From contig CM060922.1 in the NCBI GenBank assembly GCA_030737875.1, forward strand, positions 761,929,603 through 761,993,602: 64,000 nt of DNA, given 5' to 3'. Below, one piece after another: positions 12,085 through 24,900 of this stretch. Numbering within the stretch: the first letter of the stretch is position 1; each line of letters starts with the position of its first letter. The position numbers and the translations under genes were made by a program. The DNA comes from Allium sativum (lineage: Eukaryota > Streptophyta > Magnoliopsida > Asparagales > Amaryllidaceae). The notes beneath the pieces were generated by a model. The model had not been told where the DNA came from, did not search any database, and saw only the letters and a program-made list of their open reading frames with translations.

Positions 12085-14662
12085 TGTGACGGCCCGCCTC
12101 GTACCAGCCTGCATTTCCTCCAAAAGTGCGCTGTACACATGCCCGACTAGCACAAGACGGTCGTCAGAAGAAAGGAAAGAAGGGAACGAACTAATCAAAG
12201 GACCTGTAGAATGTCTCACAGCGCATGGAATAAAATATAATAATAACATACTTGACATAAAACAGGCGAGACAGTGCATAAGCTGATAACTAAAACCAAC
12301 ATCAATCTCAAAGCAGCGGAAATCCAAATACAGCTTATTACAACTTTCCAAATTTACTGCCTCTAAACAAAAGAAAGCTAAAATAGAAGATACACCAACA
12401 ATGCCCAAGCAGTGATCTTCAACAACACAGGGAGAATATTATGTATATAGTACGTGGAAGCCTCCTGCTCGTCTCCGGATCATCTACCCGTGCATCACCA
12501 GCTAACCTGTCTCTAGTCTGCTCGTGTGAGCACCCAGAGTAATAAGAGGAGACATAAAACTCTGGGTCAGACATAAAGCCTGGTATGAGCGATAAGCATC
12601 TAAACAGAATAATAACAGGTATACTAAACCATACCTGAACCTGGACCTGCAACCAAAGAGTTAGTACCACATACCGTACAATACTCCAAGGTGCCATAAT
12701 AAATAGTGTAAGAATACGGGGGTGGGGTGTGCATGTCAAAATGATAGCAACAAATCATCTATAGCAACCATCCTCACATCTCTCACTCGGTGCGTAAAGC
12801 GTACGACATCTACCACTTTGGAACACTAGACAAACTGAGGTAACGACGAATCCCGACTTGTAGAAACCCTGCTGTGACCAAGACAACACTTGGAGTCATG
12901 ACCAAACATTTCAATGACCCACTTCATTGGTCGTAGCCCTTGGTTCTACCGATGCCATAATGGCCCTGAATCCGCCTTCGTACCTCCTACCATAGTGGTC
13001 CAAAACTATAGACGTCGATAACTCCTTAGCACGCGTCCCGCAGCAAAGCCCAACCATGAAGTGAACTCGTTGATTCCCATCTGAACCTTAAGCTCTAACT
13101 TCTCATTTGGACTTCCTTTGCATCTCGGGTTTGGTTGAATTGGAGTGGGTCTTCAGAAAAGTTGTCGCGTAGTAGTAATAGCCCACGGACGGTTCGGTTC
13201 GGTGCTCCTCATCTAGTTTGGTTCGGTTCGGAGTAACCTTCCTGATCGGTTCGGATTGGTGGTCCTCGTCTAGCTTGGTTCGGGTCGGTAGTCCACTTCG
13301 GGTCGGTGTCTCCCTCCGGGTCGGGTCGGTTCAGTGATTCTCCCCCTTCAGATATCGGTTCGGTTCGGGTGCCTCTGCTTGAGTTCGGTTCGGAGGTAGT
13401 TCATCCGATCTGATTCTTCCTGTTTGACTTGTTTGCCTGCTCCGATCCGTCCTGTTCTCTTCCTCCGATCCGGTCTGCTCCATCGCTCCGATCCGATCTT
13501 CTGTCCAACTCCAACTCTAAGCAATGGCCTTCCTTCCTGCCAGACTTCTTCCAGTGGCAAGTCCTCATCCAGTTCGGATTCCCTTGGTCAGTTCCCTAGT
13601 CCGATCCGACCCCTTTTCTCCGATCCGAACCGGTTCGGAACCTGCACACTTCTGCAATTTTCCAGCAAGCTTTCTACGCCATTCGACGACGTTTTCAACT
13701 AATTTAACTATTCTAATCAATCATAAAACATACCATAGAGTCATAGCAACATGTAATAGCAACCACAAACAGCAAACAACAATTCAAATGAATCCAAATG
13801 GATCAAAAAGTGACTAAAACTTCATATTTTCCCATAATCCCTCTTAATTATGTTTAAGCATACGATTAGCAAAACACATCGAAATTAACCCAAATTTCTA
13901 ACAGAGCCTTAAAACATTATTTTAGAATTTTAAGAATTTTTCCAGAATTTATTTACGTATAAATTCGCTAATCTTCACTAATCACCCTTAATTACTGTAA
14001 TTAGTGTCAAAATGATGCTATCACTCACCTTGGCCACAAATGAAATTCTCAGAACTGAAACTCCTCTGATTTGGGGCGAATACTGATGTCTAACAGCAGC
14101 TCTAACCTTGCTTTGGTGCTTTTTCTCCTTAATTTGGTGTTGCTAAGCCTAATCTTCAATCAGAGAGTGATTTGGGGTGTTTTAGATGTAGGAAGCCATT
14201 ACTAGGATCTCTAGGAGGTTTGTGGCTGCTCAAAACTGAAATGAAAGTGATAACCTAACCCTAATCAGACCTCCTATACCCCTAAACCCGAAATTCCCCT
14301 TGGGCCTAGCTGCTAATCACCCGCTTAAGCCCAATTAAGCTGTCTTTCACCATCTGAAACTTGTTTCAGCCATATCTCCCAAACGGTGAGTCCGTTCGGC
14401 TAATGTGACCACTCTACGGAAAGAGAAACCATCATTCGAAGCCAATGGAAGTGGTTTCAGGTCAAAATTCCTTTCCAGTCAAAAGTTATGGCCAAAACAG
14501 TGCCAACTAGGGGTAAAATGGTCAATTAAAAATCGGGAAAAATCATGAACATGGGAAATGACCCCAATAGTCGTCTCCCAAAGTTACATGACCATACGAC
14601 TTCGTATGTGAAAGAAATAAATATCCTACGATCCTATGATGCGTAGAACGCGGGTCGTTACA
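12085..14662 (-). repeat. 3' LTR of Tekay element (2578 bp)
   Basis: On the plus strand it starts TGTGACGG and ends CGTTACA. On the element's own strand that is TGTAACG...GTCACA. A GGTTCGG-rich low-complexity stretch lies at about 13188-13410. ORFs inside it recur in the other LTR and are not genes. Confidence 0.95.
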
Positions 14663-14678
14663 CTCTCCCCCCCTTAAG
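14663..14678 (-). other. polypurine tract of Tekay element
   Basis: The minus strand reads CTTAAGGGGGGGAGAG immediately before the 3' LTR. Confidence 0.9.
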
Positions 14679-14818
14679 AAATTTCGTCCCCGAAATTCCT
14701 TGACCCCAAAACATACACAGGATCCCGCATGCCTAACACCCACATACAACAATCAAACATGCAAAGCAAGCAAACAAGTCTATCCTAGCATGCGGAAAAC
14801 TAAATCGCTAATAAAATC

Positions 14819-17800
14819 TTACCAGACAAAGAGTTCTGGATACTTCTTCATTATGTCCTCTTCTGTTTCCCAAGTACAATCATTCTCGTTTTCGCTCCAC
14901 TGTACCTTGACTAGCTTCACCGACTTCCTTCGGAGTTGCTTCATGTCGTGTGCGACAATACGGGCCGGCTTGCGGTTTCCAACCGCCTCGGGTTCTACTT
15001 CGAAGTCTTCCGACTGATCAGGTGAGATAGTCATATCTGAGTCGTGAACGAACTTCCTTAGTTGGGAAACATGAAATACGTTGTGAACTCCCGCCATCTT
15101 CTCTGGTAAGTCAATTCTATATGCCAAATTCCCGACTAGTTCAAGAACAGGGAATGGGCCAACAAATCTTGGTGCTAATTTACCTCTCCTGCCAAATCGT
15201 ATTACGCTCTTCAACGGAGAAATCTTGACAAACACCAAGTCACCAACGGAGAATTTTAAGTCTCTTCTTCTCTTATCAGCATAACTCTTCTGCCTATCTT
15301 GGGCTGCCTTCATTCGTTGCTGAATGATCTTGATCTTATCTGAAGTTTCCCTCACCACATCTGGTCCAAGCATAAACTTCTCGCCAGTTTCTATCCAACA
15401 TGATGGTGAGTTGCACGGTCTTCCATACAAAGCTTCAAATGGAGCCATACCGATACTGGATTGGTAGCTATTATTATATGCAAACTCTACTAGATGCAAA
15501 TGGTCATCCCATGATCCACCAAAATCCAATATACATGCTCTCAAGAGATCTTCCAAAATACGATTCACCCTTTCCGTCTGACCGTCGGTCTGAGGATGAT
15601 ATGCGGTACTGAGATGTAACTCTGACCCTAGCGCCTCTTGCAAGCTCCTCCAAAACCCACTAGTGAACAACGGGTCTCGGTCGCTCACAATGCTTTTAGG
15701 TACTCCATGGAATCTCACTACCCACTTCATATACAATTCTGCTAACTTAGTTGCCGTTCTGGTCGATTTGACTGGTATAAACCTTGCACTTTTGGTCAGT
15801 CGGTCTACAATTACCCAAATGCTGTCATATCCCGATCTAGTCCTTGGTAACCCATCGATGAAATCCATCGAGACTTGCTCCCATTTCCATTCGGGAATTT
15901 CTAAGGGCTGTAACAACCCACTAGGCTTCTTTTGCTCGGCTTTAACTAGCTGGCAATTCATGCACTTGGATATAAACTTCCCAACGTCTCTTTTCATCCC
16001 TTCCCAGTAGTAGGTCTGCTTCATATCTCGATACATCTTATTACCACCGGGGTGTATAGTCAGCTTTGAGTGATGACATTCTCTAAGCACTTCATTTCTC
16101 AATCCAGTGACATTGGGTACAACAAGCTTTCCATCCTTTCTAAGCCATCTATCTCGATCAAGCCCATACTTGTTCACCTCCTCATCGATACCCATCTCTA
16201 ACTTGGAGATGATTTCCAATAGGTTAGGATCGTCCCTCTGACTAGAGCCGATCCGCTCAATCAAAGTGGGCCTGACCGTCAAACTCGCTAACATTTCTGG
16301 ATCCAATTCGCACTTTGGTCTGAAATCAAACTCCGCGATAAACTCCAGTTGCTTCCATTCAAGGAACATAGCCCCCAAGCTGGCATGTCTTCTACTCAAT
16401 GCGTCAGCCACCGCATTGCCCTTTCCTGGTGTGTATGCGATGTCAAAATCATAGGAAGCTAAGAATTCTAACCATCTCTGCTGACGGAGGTTTAAATCCT
16501 TCTGGGAGAACAGATACTTTAACGACTTATGATCTGTAAATAGCTCAAATCTTTCTCCCAAGAGATAGTGTCTCCACATCTTTAACGCGAACACGATCGC
16601 TGCCAATTCTAAATCATGGGTAGGGTATCTTCTCTCGTGCGGTTTCAATTGCCGACTTGCATAAGCTACAACCCTACCGCCTTGCATCAATACAGCACCC
16701 AGCCCGGTACCACAGGCATCCGTGTATACCGTCATCTCTTCATCCCCCTTAGGAACGACTAACACTGGTGCGCTCGTCAACTTGTCCTTTAGACTTTTAA
16801 ATGCATTCTCGCACCTCTCATCCCAGACAAAAGCTTGATTCTTCTTGGTCAACTGGGTCAATGGTGCTGCTATCTTGGAGAAACCTTGGATAAACTTACG
16901 ATAATATCCCGCTAATCCCAAGAAACTTCTTACATCTGTTGCATTCTTGGGCGTAGGCCAATCTTGTACCGTAGCCACCTTTGCTGGGTCCACGGCAATA
17001 CCACTCTCTGATACAACATGGCCCAAGAACCTCACTTCCCTCTTCCAGAAGTGACACTTAGAAAACTTTGCTTTCAATTGGTGTTTTCTCAACACCTCCA
17101 TCGCTACTCTTAAATGTTCCTTGTGTTCCTCCTCTGTCCTCGAATAGACCAAAATATCATCAACGAACACAAGGACAGACTTATTCAGCTGATCTCTGAA
17201 TACCCTATTCATAAGGTCCACAAAATATGCCGGGGCATTAGTCAGCCCAAATGGCATAACCAACCATTCATAAAATCCAGACGGCGTTCGAAATGCCGTT
17301 TTAGCTATACTCTCAGCTTCCACTCTAAGCTGATGAAAACCTGTCGCGAGATCCAACTGAGAAAATACTCTCGCGCCACTCAACTGATCAAACAAATCAT
17401 CTATCCGCGGTAGAGGATACTTATTCTTCCTCGTCACTTTATTCAATTCGCGGTAGTCTACACACAAACGAAGGGAACCATCCGCTTTGGTAGCAAACAC
17501 GACTGGTGCTCCCCATTCAGAAACACTCCTTCTGATAAATCCCTTCTTCAAAAGATCGCTGACTTGCACCTCGAGCTCTCGCTGCTCCCTTGGTGCCATA
17601 CGACGAAGTGGCATCACTATAGGTCTGGCATCTTTTATCAAATCAATACGAAACTCAATCTCTCGGTGTGGTGGAAGTCCGGTCACTTCTTCGAAAACAT
17701 CCGGATACTGGCCAACCACGGGCAAACCTGACAACTCACTATGCGGAATGTCGAGGGAGTTTAGAAAACTAGCCAATACCCCCTTACTGGGTAGACCACC

Positions 17801-19195
17801 AAACACTATCCTCCGCCCATCATCCGCTCTAGCTGTCACCAACAAGCCCTCACAGTCTACCACCACCCCGTATCTTTGGAGCCAATCTACTCCCAAAATA
17901 ATGCCAAACCCAGTAAAGCCCAAAACAAAGCAATCACAAACAAACATGCATCCATGACTCGATAGAACCACATTACGACAAATCATGCTAAGGCTAGTCG
18001 AACCACCAATCGGGTTCGTCACTACTAAAGGTCTATCGACAATCTCGGGCTCCAATCCCAACCTATCTACCAGGTCACTAGATATGAAAGAACTGGAAGC
18101 TCCGGTATCAAACAAAACTCTAACAGGAACATCATAAACAGAAAGCATACCTTGAATGACGACATTCTTTCCCTTCTCCGCCGCAGTTGGGGCATTCGAC
18201 GAAGAAGGAATAGCATTAAGAGCATATGCTTTCACCATTTTCTTTTCCTTAGGGGGCTGTGGACACTTGTCCTTGTGATGTCCCATTTGGCCACAGTTGA
18301 AGCACTTCCTATCCGCTGGCTTGGCCCGACAATTACTAGCATAATGGCCCTTCTTACCACAGCTGAAGCACTCCACATCTTGCTTATTCTTTTTCTTCTG
18401 GCCATCCTTAGCCTGATTCTGCTTTCTCTTATTCTGGGAACCACCTTTGCCTCCACCACTTACTTGTGGCTTTGGCTCTTCTACAGATGCAACCTCAGTC
18501 TTCGACTTAGGGTAGAGACTTTCTGACCTTAACGCTTTTCCCACAATCGATTCAAACGTCTCATCGATGTGGTTAATAAGTTTTTCCCCCAAGTACTGAT
18601 CCAATCCAGTTATGAATTTCTCATTCTTTTTCTCGGCAGTATCTATAAGAGATAACCCATATTTTGACAAAGTGTCAAATTCAGCAATATACTCTGAGAC
18701 AGCCCTGCCATTCTGCTTGAGCTCCAAGAATTTCTTAAACAACATTGACTTCTGAGCAGCTGGGATGAACTTCTCACTAAAGCGAGCCTTAAACTGCTCC
18801 CAAGTAATCTGATCTTCGGGAGTAGCTGCCTTTATAGCATTCCACCAATTCATTGCCCGCCCTTGTAGCTGACGGGACGCTAACTTTCTCTTCATCGCAT
18901 CCTCGATACCCAAATCCTCGAAGATACGTTCGCAACTATCCACCCAATCCTGAACATCCGTAGCCGACTCCGTTCCATGGAACGGCTTCCCTCCAAGGCT
19001 AGTATAATCCTTATTCAGCTTGGCGAAGTCAACTCTTGGCGCCTGCACCATTGGACCACCACCATTTCCACCATTGGGAGCTGCCCTCTGCACATCTCTA
19101 AGCATCTCTCTCATGAGGTCAGTAAACATCGTCCTCATGTCAGCAGCATTCCCATTATTGGCCCCTCTACCGGTACCTCTAACATATCGGCTCAT
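14819..19195 (-). CDS. Tekay-type gag-pol polyprotein, intact (1458 aa)
   Basis: This encodes the capsid and all enzymes for retrotransposition. Residues are numbered from the ATG at 19195. Gag covers about 60-240, with two CCHC zinc knuckles at 276-289 and 298-311. The protease has DTGA at D363. Reverse transcriptase covers about 540-740, with the FVDD motif (D679, D680). RNase H has D826, E863 and D888. Integrase has an HHCC finger (H1042, H1048, C1078, C1081) and DDE residues D1111, D1172 and E1208 with 35 residues between the last two, then a GPF motif at 1346-1348. A chromodomain-like tail (about 1405-1455) suggests targeting to modified chromatin. The frame runs 21 residues further up to an ATG at 19258. 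I chose 19195 because gag-like sequence starts there and a strong 3' splice site ends at 19203. No frameshift or stop was seen; the stop is TAA at 14821-14819. Confidence 0.95.
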   Translation of the reverse strand: MSRYVRGTGRGANNGNAADMRTMFTDLMREMLRDVQRAAPNGGNGGGPMVQAPRVDFAKLNKDYTSLGGKPFHGTESATDVQDWVDSCERIFEDLGIEDAMKRKLASRQLQGRAMNWWNAIKAATPEDQITWEQFKARFSEKFIPAAQKSMLFKKFLELKQNGRAVSEYIAEFDTLSKYGLSLIDTAEKKNEKFITGLDQYLGEKLINHIDETFESIVGKALRSESLYPKSKTEVASVEEPKPQVSGGGKGGSQNKRKQNQAKDGQKKKNKQDVECFSCGKKGHYASNCRAKPADRKCFNCGQMGHHKDKCPQPPKEKKMVKAYALNAIPSSSNAPTAAEKGKNVVIQGMLSVYDVPVRVLFDTGASSSFISSDLVDRLGLEPEIVDRPLVVTNPIGGSTSLSMICRNVVLSSHGCMFVCDCFVLGFTGFGIILGVDWLQRYGVVVDCEGLLVTARADDGRRIVFGGLPSKGVLASFLNSLDIPHSELSGLPVVGQYPDVFEEVTGLPPHREIEFRIDLIKDARPIVMPLRRMAPREQRELEVQVSDLLKKGFIRRSVSEWGAPVVFATKADGSLRLCVDYRELNKVTRKNKYPLPRIDDLFDQLSGARVFSQLDLATGFHQLRVEAESIAKTAFRTPSGFYEWLVMPFGLTNAPAYFVDLMNRVFRDQLNKSVLVFVDDILVYSRTEEEHKEHLRVAMEVLRKHQLKAKFSKCHFWKREVRFLGHVVSESGIAVDPAKVATVQDWPTPKNATDVRSFLGLAGYYRKFIQGFSKIAAPLTQLTKKNQAFVWDERCENAFKSLKDKLTSAPVLVVPKGDEEMTVYTDACGTGLGAVLMQGGRVVAYASRQLKPHERRYPTHDLELAAIVFALKMWRHYLLGERFELFTDHKSLKYLFSQKDLNLRQQRWLEFLASYDFDIAYTPGKGNAVADALSRRHASLGAMFLEWKQLEFIAEFDFRPKCELDPEMLASLTVRPTLIERIGSSQRDDPNLLEIISKLEMGIDEEVNKYGLDRDRWLRKDGKLVVPNVTGLRNEVLRECHHSKLTIHPGGNKMYRDMKQTYYWEGMKRDVGKFISKCMNCQLVKAEQKKPSGLLQPLEIPEWKWEQVSMDFIDGLPRTRSGYDSIWVIVDRLTKSARFIPVKSTRTATKLAELYMKWVVRFHGVPKSIVSDRDPLFTSGFWRSLQEALGSELHLSTAYHPQTDGQTERVNRILEDLLRACILDFGGSWDDHLHLVEFAYNNSYQSSIGMAPFEALYGRPCNSPSCWIETGEKFMLGPDVVRETSDKIKIIQQRMKAAQDRQKSYADKRRRDLKFSVGDLVFVKISPLKSVIRFGRRGKLAPRFVGPFPVLELVGNLAYRIDLPEKMAGVHNVFHVSQLRKFVHDSDMTISPDQSEDFEVEPEAVGNRKPARIVAHDMKQLRRKSVKLVKVQWSENENDCTWETEEDIMKKYPELFVW

Positions 19196-19198
19196 CGT

Positions 19199-19218
19199 CA
19201 ATCTGAAAAAAGAAATGA
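19199..19218 (-). promoter_or_regulatory. 3' splice site directly upstream of gag ATG
   Basis: The minus strand has a pyrimidine tract (TTTCTTTTTTCAG) with AG at 19204-19203. A gtTAATc branch-like sequence lies just upstream. The ATG of gag follows 8 bases after the AG. Paired with the LTR donor at 21344 it defines a 2142-base leader intron. Inferred from sequence only. Confidence 0.55.
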
Positions 19219-19381
19219 TTAACGACTCCATAGTGGTGTTAGTGCAGTACGACTCCATCCTTATACTACTAATAGTATATATATATAGCTTTTGAAAACC
19301 AAAATAATCACAAATACGCTCTCTCGTATACGTGTAATATCTCTCCCTGATAACTTCCCTAGGTTAACTACGCAACCTAGA

Positions 19382-19393
19382 GCTCTGATACCA
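19382..19393 (-). other. primer-binding site of Tekay element (tRNA-iMet)
   Basis: The minus strand reads TGGTATCAGAGC, two bases inside the 5' LTR. It lies within the proposed leader intron, so a spliced RNA would lack it. Confidence 0.95.
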
Positions 19394-21337
19394 AGTGTGA
19401 CGGCCCGCCTCGTACCAGCCTGCATTTCCTCCAAAAGTGCGCTGTACACATGCCCGACTAGCACAAGACGGTCGTCAGAAGAAAGGAAAGAAGGGAACGA
19501 ACTAATCAAAGGACCTGTAGAATGTCTCACAGCGCATGGAATAAAATATAATAATAACATACTTGACATAAAACAGGCGAGACAGTGCATAAGCTGATAA
19601 CTAAAACCAACATCAATCTCAAAGCAGCGGAAATCCAAATACAGCTTATTACAACTTTCCAAATTTACTGCCTCTAAACAAAAGAAAGCTAAAATAGAAG
19701 ATACACCAACAATGCCCAAGCAGTGATCTTCAACAACACAGGGAGAATATTATGTATATAGTACGTGGAAGCCTCCTGCTCGTCTCCGGATCATCTACCC
19801 GTGCATCACCAGCTAACCTGTCTCTAGTCTGCTCGTGTGAGCACCCAGAGTAATAAGAGGAGACATAAAACTCTGGGTCAGACATAAAGCCTGGTATGAG
19901 CGATAAGCATCTAAACAGAATAATAACAGGTATACTAAACCATACCTGAACCTGGACCTGCAACCAAAGAGTTAGTACCACATACCGTACAATACTCCAA
20001 GGTGCCATAATAAATAGTGTAAGAATACGGGGGTGGGGTGTGCATGTCAAAATGATAGCAACAAATCATCTATAGCAACCATCCTCACATCTCTCACTCG
20101 GTGCGTAAAGCGTACGACATCTACCACTTTGGAACACTAGACAAACTGAGGTAACGACGAATCCCGACTTGTAGAAACCCTGCTGTGACCAAGACAACAC
20201 TTGGAGTCATGACCAAACATTTCAATGACCCACTTCATTGGTCGTAGCCCTTGGTTCTACCGATGCCATAATGGCCCTGAATCCGCCTTCGTACCTCCTA
20301 CCATAGTGGTCCAAAACTATAGACGTCGATAACTCCTTAGCACGCGTCCCGCAGCAAAGCCCAACCATGAAGTGAACTCGTTGATTCCCATCTGAACCTT
20401 AAGCTCTAACTTCTCATTTGGACTTCCTTTGCATCTCGGGTTTGGTTGAATTGGAGTGGGTCTTCAGAAAAGTTGTCGCGTAGTAGTAATAGCCCACGGA
20501 CGGTTCGGTTCGGTGCTCCTCATCTAGTTTGGTTCGGTTCGGAGTAACCTTCCTGATCGGTTCGGATTGGTGGTCCTCGTCTAGCTTGGTTCGGGTCGGT
20601 AGTCCACTTCGGGTCGGGTCGGTGTCTCCCTCCGGGTCGGGTCGGTTCAGTGATTCTCCCCCTTCAGATATCGGTTCGGTTCGGGTGCCTCTGCTTGAGT
20701 TCGGTTCGGAGGTAGTTCATCCGATCTGATTCTTCCTGTTTGACTTGTTTGCCTGCTCCGATCCGTCCTGTTCTCTTCCTCCGATCCGGTCTGCTCCATC
20801 GCTCCGATCCGATCTTCTGTCCAACTCCAACTCTAAGCAATGGCCTTCCTTCCTGCCAGACTTCTTCCAGTGGCAAGTCCTCATCCAGTTCGGATTCCCT
20901 TGGTCAGTTCCCTAGTCCGATCCGACCCCTTTTCTCCGATCCGAACCGGTTCGGAACCTGCACACTTCTGCAATTTTCCAGCAAGCTTTCTACGCCATTC
21001 GACGACGTTTTCAACTAATTTAACTATTCTAATCAATCATAAAACATACCATAGAGTCATAGCAACATGTAATAGCAACCACAAACAGCAAACAACAATT
21101 CAAATGAATCCAAATGGATCAAAAAGTGACTAAAACTTCATATTTTCCCATAATCCCTCTTAATTATGTTTAAGCATACGATTAGCAAAACACATCGAAA
21201 TTAACCCAAATTTATAACAGAGCCTTAAAACATTATTTTAGAATTTTAAGAATTTTTCCAGAATTTATTTACGTATAAATTCGCTAATCTTCACTAATCA
21301 CCCTTAATTACTGTAATTAGTGTCAAAATGATGCTAT

Positions 21338-21348
21338 CACTCACCTTG
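21338..21348 (-). promoter_or_regulatory. candidate 5' splice site in Tekay LTR
   Basis: The minus strand reads CCAAG followed by GTGAGTGATAG, with GT at 21344-21343. This nearly matches the consensus donor. The related solo LTR at 55473 has GTGAGTGAT in the same relative place (56077). Confidence 0.55.
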
Positions 21349-21585
21349 GCCACAAATGAAATTCTCAGAACTGAAACTCCTCTGATTTGGGGCGAATACT
21401 GATGTCTAACAGCAGCTCTAACCTTGCTTTGGTGCTTTTTCTCCTTAATTTGGTGTTGCTAAGCCTAATCTTCAATTAAAGAGTGATTTGGGGTGTTTTA
21501 GATGTAGGAAGCCATTACTAGGATCTCTAGGAGGTTTGTGGCTGCTCAAAACTGAAATGAAAGTGATAACCTAACCCTAATCAGA

Positions 21586-21600
21586 CCTCCTATACCCCTA
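21586..21600 (-). promoter_or_regulatory. TATA region of Tekay LTR
   Basis: The minus strand reads TAGGGGTATAGGAGG, about 380 bp from the LTR start. The homologous place in the related solo LTR has a perfect CCTATAAATAGG (55817-55828), which supports this as the promoter even though the box here is degenerate. Confidence 0.5.
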
Positions 21601-21983
21601 AACCCGAAATTCCCCTTGGGCCTAGCTGCTAATCACCCGCTTAAGCCCAATTAAGCTGTCTTTCACCATCTGAAACTTGTTTCAGCCATATCTCCCAAAC
21701 GGTGAGTCCGTTCGGCTAATGTGACCACTCTACGGAAAGAGAAACCATCATTCGAAGCCAATGGAAGTGGTTTCAGGTCAAAATTCCTTTCCAGTCAAAA
21801 GTTATGGCCAAAACAGTGCCAACTAGGGGTAAATTGGTCAATTAAAAATCGAAAAAAATTATGAACATGGGAAATGACCCCAATAGTCGTCTCCCAAAGT
21901 TACATGACCATACGACTTCGTATGTGAAAGAAATAAATATCCTACGATCCTATGATGCGTAGAACGTGGGTCGTTACAGAATC

Positions 21984-24900
21984 GTTTATAAACCATAACG
22001 ATAATTTAATATAATTAAATATCAATTTCGAATTTGGACGAGATCTTTGAGACGTAGTTATAATTTAATTTTTAGAATTTTACTTAAATAATTAATTTGG
22101 AAAATACGCCTCTTTTTATTTGGAGTATTTTTCATCCTATATAAGTATTTTGGGATTTTACAATATAAGTTAACCTACCGATATTATTATATTTTTGGGA
22201 TCGTGGGGCACTGCTCGTCACAGTGGTATTTTTATTTTTTGTCCATAGTCTTTCATAGGTGAACAGAAATCTACGTACCAGATAACCGCAAATCTAACTA
22301 TACAAAACAAATATGAACCATCTTCTAAAATAACAATACGTCTGCACCATACACAATGAATACTCTGCCTCACGCAAACGTCAATTCAAACATGCCCTAC
22401 CATGCTATGTCTTGCGTACAATGCAGATGATGCAGGGCCCTGTCTTTTAATACTTAGAAGAACTATATGTGAAATCACAACACAGCTATTCCTATCATTC
22501 ACATGCTACTACCCACTTTCTGTCCCTATATATTTCTACTGCCTTCGAAAAGTCTCTTTCAATCTTTATTGAAGCACATGCTAATGTAAGACAGAAGAGC
22601 AAAATATCAAAAACGTACAGATCAAAGATGAAACCAAATGTTTACCTACCCTATACCCTAACCATCTGAGCATATGGAAACTACCCTGAAGATGGACAAA
22701 ATTGCCACGGTCTAACTTCATCAGCGAATTGAAATTACGCTGCAACGCTATTTGATCTAAACGCAGGGCTATCCAACATAGGAAGCAACAATATGCTTAT
22801 CTCCTTGATCGCATATGTATATATACCGCATCTTTTCCCTTTCCTGCTCCAGAAAATTACCCCATTAAAAATAACCGACAACTTTGAAATAAAAACAGAT
22901 CAAAAACCAAAGAATCTTCATTTCGCTCAAACAAAATATAGTATGTAAATTTTCTTCTATGGTTCATCCGTGTACAGCACCGCTGAGTTGGTGCTAGAGC
23001 GAGCTAGAGCAGCTGTTAGGGACGGAAATACCTCGCGTGTGTACTGCGGCTATAGGGGAATCTCGAGATCGGGGTATGTGAATTACAGATGTAACAAGAA
23101 GTATTATGTGAGTAGTGTAGTGTTGTTCTGTGTATTCTAATGTATTGAAGGAGGGGATGCCGCTGTTGATGGAAAGGGTGGGGTAGCATACTTCGGTGAT
23201 GGCTCTTCCAGTTGAGTTGCTATGTATAAAAGAGAAGGAAGGCCAGAACGTTGAAGACAGTAGGAAAGTGGGTGTGTACTGGGTAGTAGATGATCACGTG
23301 GGCAAAGAAAGTGGCGAATGGGAATAACATACGTAAAGGCGAAGAAGAATGTAGAGGGGGTCTGGGAACTTGCAGCTGTTAGTGAAGTTGCAGAAGTATA
23401 TTGGGAAGAGAAGGAGGATTATAGTAGTGGGCTTTGGAAGTGTAAATAGGCTTGGACCCTTACGTTTTTAAAAGAGGAAAAGAAAAAATTATATATAATG
23501 ATAAGGGGAAGAAATGAAGACGGTTTGTTCGGATGGTGAAATCCTGGTGCTGCATTTGGAGGGTACTGAGGACGACTTTGCTTCGAATTGAGCTGTAAGG
23601 AAGGATCGGAATATAAGCGTTGTTCTGGAATTGGAGAATGTTCGTAAAACTGCAAACAAATTTGGAAATTACGTGAGTAGGAAAATTGGTTTTATTATTA
23701 TTTAATTATATTAAGTTTGTCAACCAATTAAACTTGAAATGATCGTAACATTTTGGTGCGTTACTAGAATCTAACGAAATTGAATCCGATGGGATCGTAT
23801 CGTCCAAGGCTACGCTGCTGAGCTGTTTTAGCAAGGATTGGAAGCTGTCAGATTTTCGTTTAATTTTAAACGCTGTTTAAAATTAAACGAAACGACACTG
23901 AACTGAAAATCGTAAACAAAGGTGAGTTAATTCTCACAATTTCTGGAATTCTATGATGTGTTAAATTCATATAAAAATATAATTCATCATTAATCATAGA
24001 ATTGGTTGATTGAATGTCTTGGTTGCTTATGATGTGTCAAATGGTTGACGACATCTATAATATGTCGTATTGGATGATTTATTTAAATAATTGTCAAATA
24101 TTATTATGGTATGTGATGCAGGGAAGAACAGGTTGTAGGGATCCGACCGGATTCTTCAAATATTTTATATTGTTGTCTATTTTTTCCATATCACCCAAAC
24201 ATGAACTGTTTTCCCCCAAACAACATTACATTCTGTTTGAATGTTGATTGTTGATTGAATATTGAACGTTGAATTGAAATTCAATGTTGTGTGATGTTTT
24301 TAAACAAATAAATGGTATTGATTAAGTACTGGCAGCAAATGATCTGAACCTCGTTGTTAAGACGCTAGTTCGCTATCAGATGAATTGACATAATATCAAT
24401 TATAAAATGTATTTCATAATTGCAGTATAGTTTTAAAATTTATTTCTTTTTAAAAATAAAAGAATAAAAATAGGATAATATTTATAAATGTTTTATAAGA
24501 ATAGTTATATAATATTTTGCAAATGTAGAAGACAGGATTTAACCTACGGGTTAGTGTTTTGAAGAGAACTGTTTAAATAAAAAAGTTAAACAAGATAATT
24601 AGATTAATTATATTAATTTAACAATAGAAATAATCAGTTTAGTAAATAACTGATGTTTTAAATTGACGAAGTCAACTGTTTAAATTAGGGTTGATAATTA
24701 GAATTAATCGTTCTTCGATTAATCTAATGAAAGTGGGTTAACGAATTGTCATTTTTATTTTAAATATTAGTTATCTTTTTATTTAACGATAATTTAAAGT
24801 TACTTATCGATTGATAAATCATTAGTGAGGTATTTACCGTTAATAATATCGGTAAGTGATTAGCTGATCCATTTTTAATGAAGTAAACTATTTCAGTTCA

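Larger units (their letters stand above)
12085..21978 (-). mobile_element. complete Tekay/Del-type chromovirus LTR retrotransposon
   Basis: A 9.9-kb element with two nearly identical LTRs, PBS, PPT and an uninterrupted gag-pol frame, flanked by the perfect duplication gaatc (12080-12084 and 21979-21983). The element points left. LTR order, long LTRs, the single gag-pol frame and a chromodomain-like C-terminus place it with Ty3-type chromoviruses of the Tekay/Del type (assignment from known lineage features). I count eight substitutions and one 5-bp indel between LTRs. At the commonly used plant rate of 1.3e-8 per site per year this gives roughly 0.1 million years. All parts needed for autonomy appear intact. 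Confidence 0.95.
19396..21978 (-). repeat. 5' LTR of Tekay element (2583 bp)
   Basis: Same sequence as 12085-14662 apart from eight substitutions (six of them transitions) and a 5-bp repeat-unit gain in the GGTTCGG-rich stretch. It carries the promoter (TATA near 21592) and a donor site at 21344, which leaves about 1.95 kb of the LTR downstream of the donor. Confidence 0.95.

Noticed and set aside
12419..12739. 106- and 125-residue minus-strand ORFs, repeated at 19730-20050 and 19261-19719
   Set aside because: They lie in the Tekay LTRs, downstream of the predicted donor, and show no known motif. Their duplication simply reflects the two LTRs.
19752..19763. TATA-like ACTATATACATA in the Tekay LTR
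   Set aside because: The related solo LTR has its strong TATA box near the other end (55817), matching 21592 here. Position and conservation favour the 21592 site.
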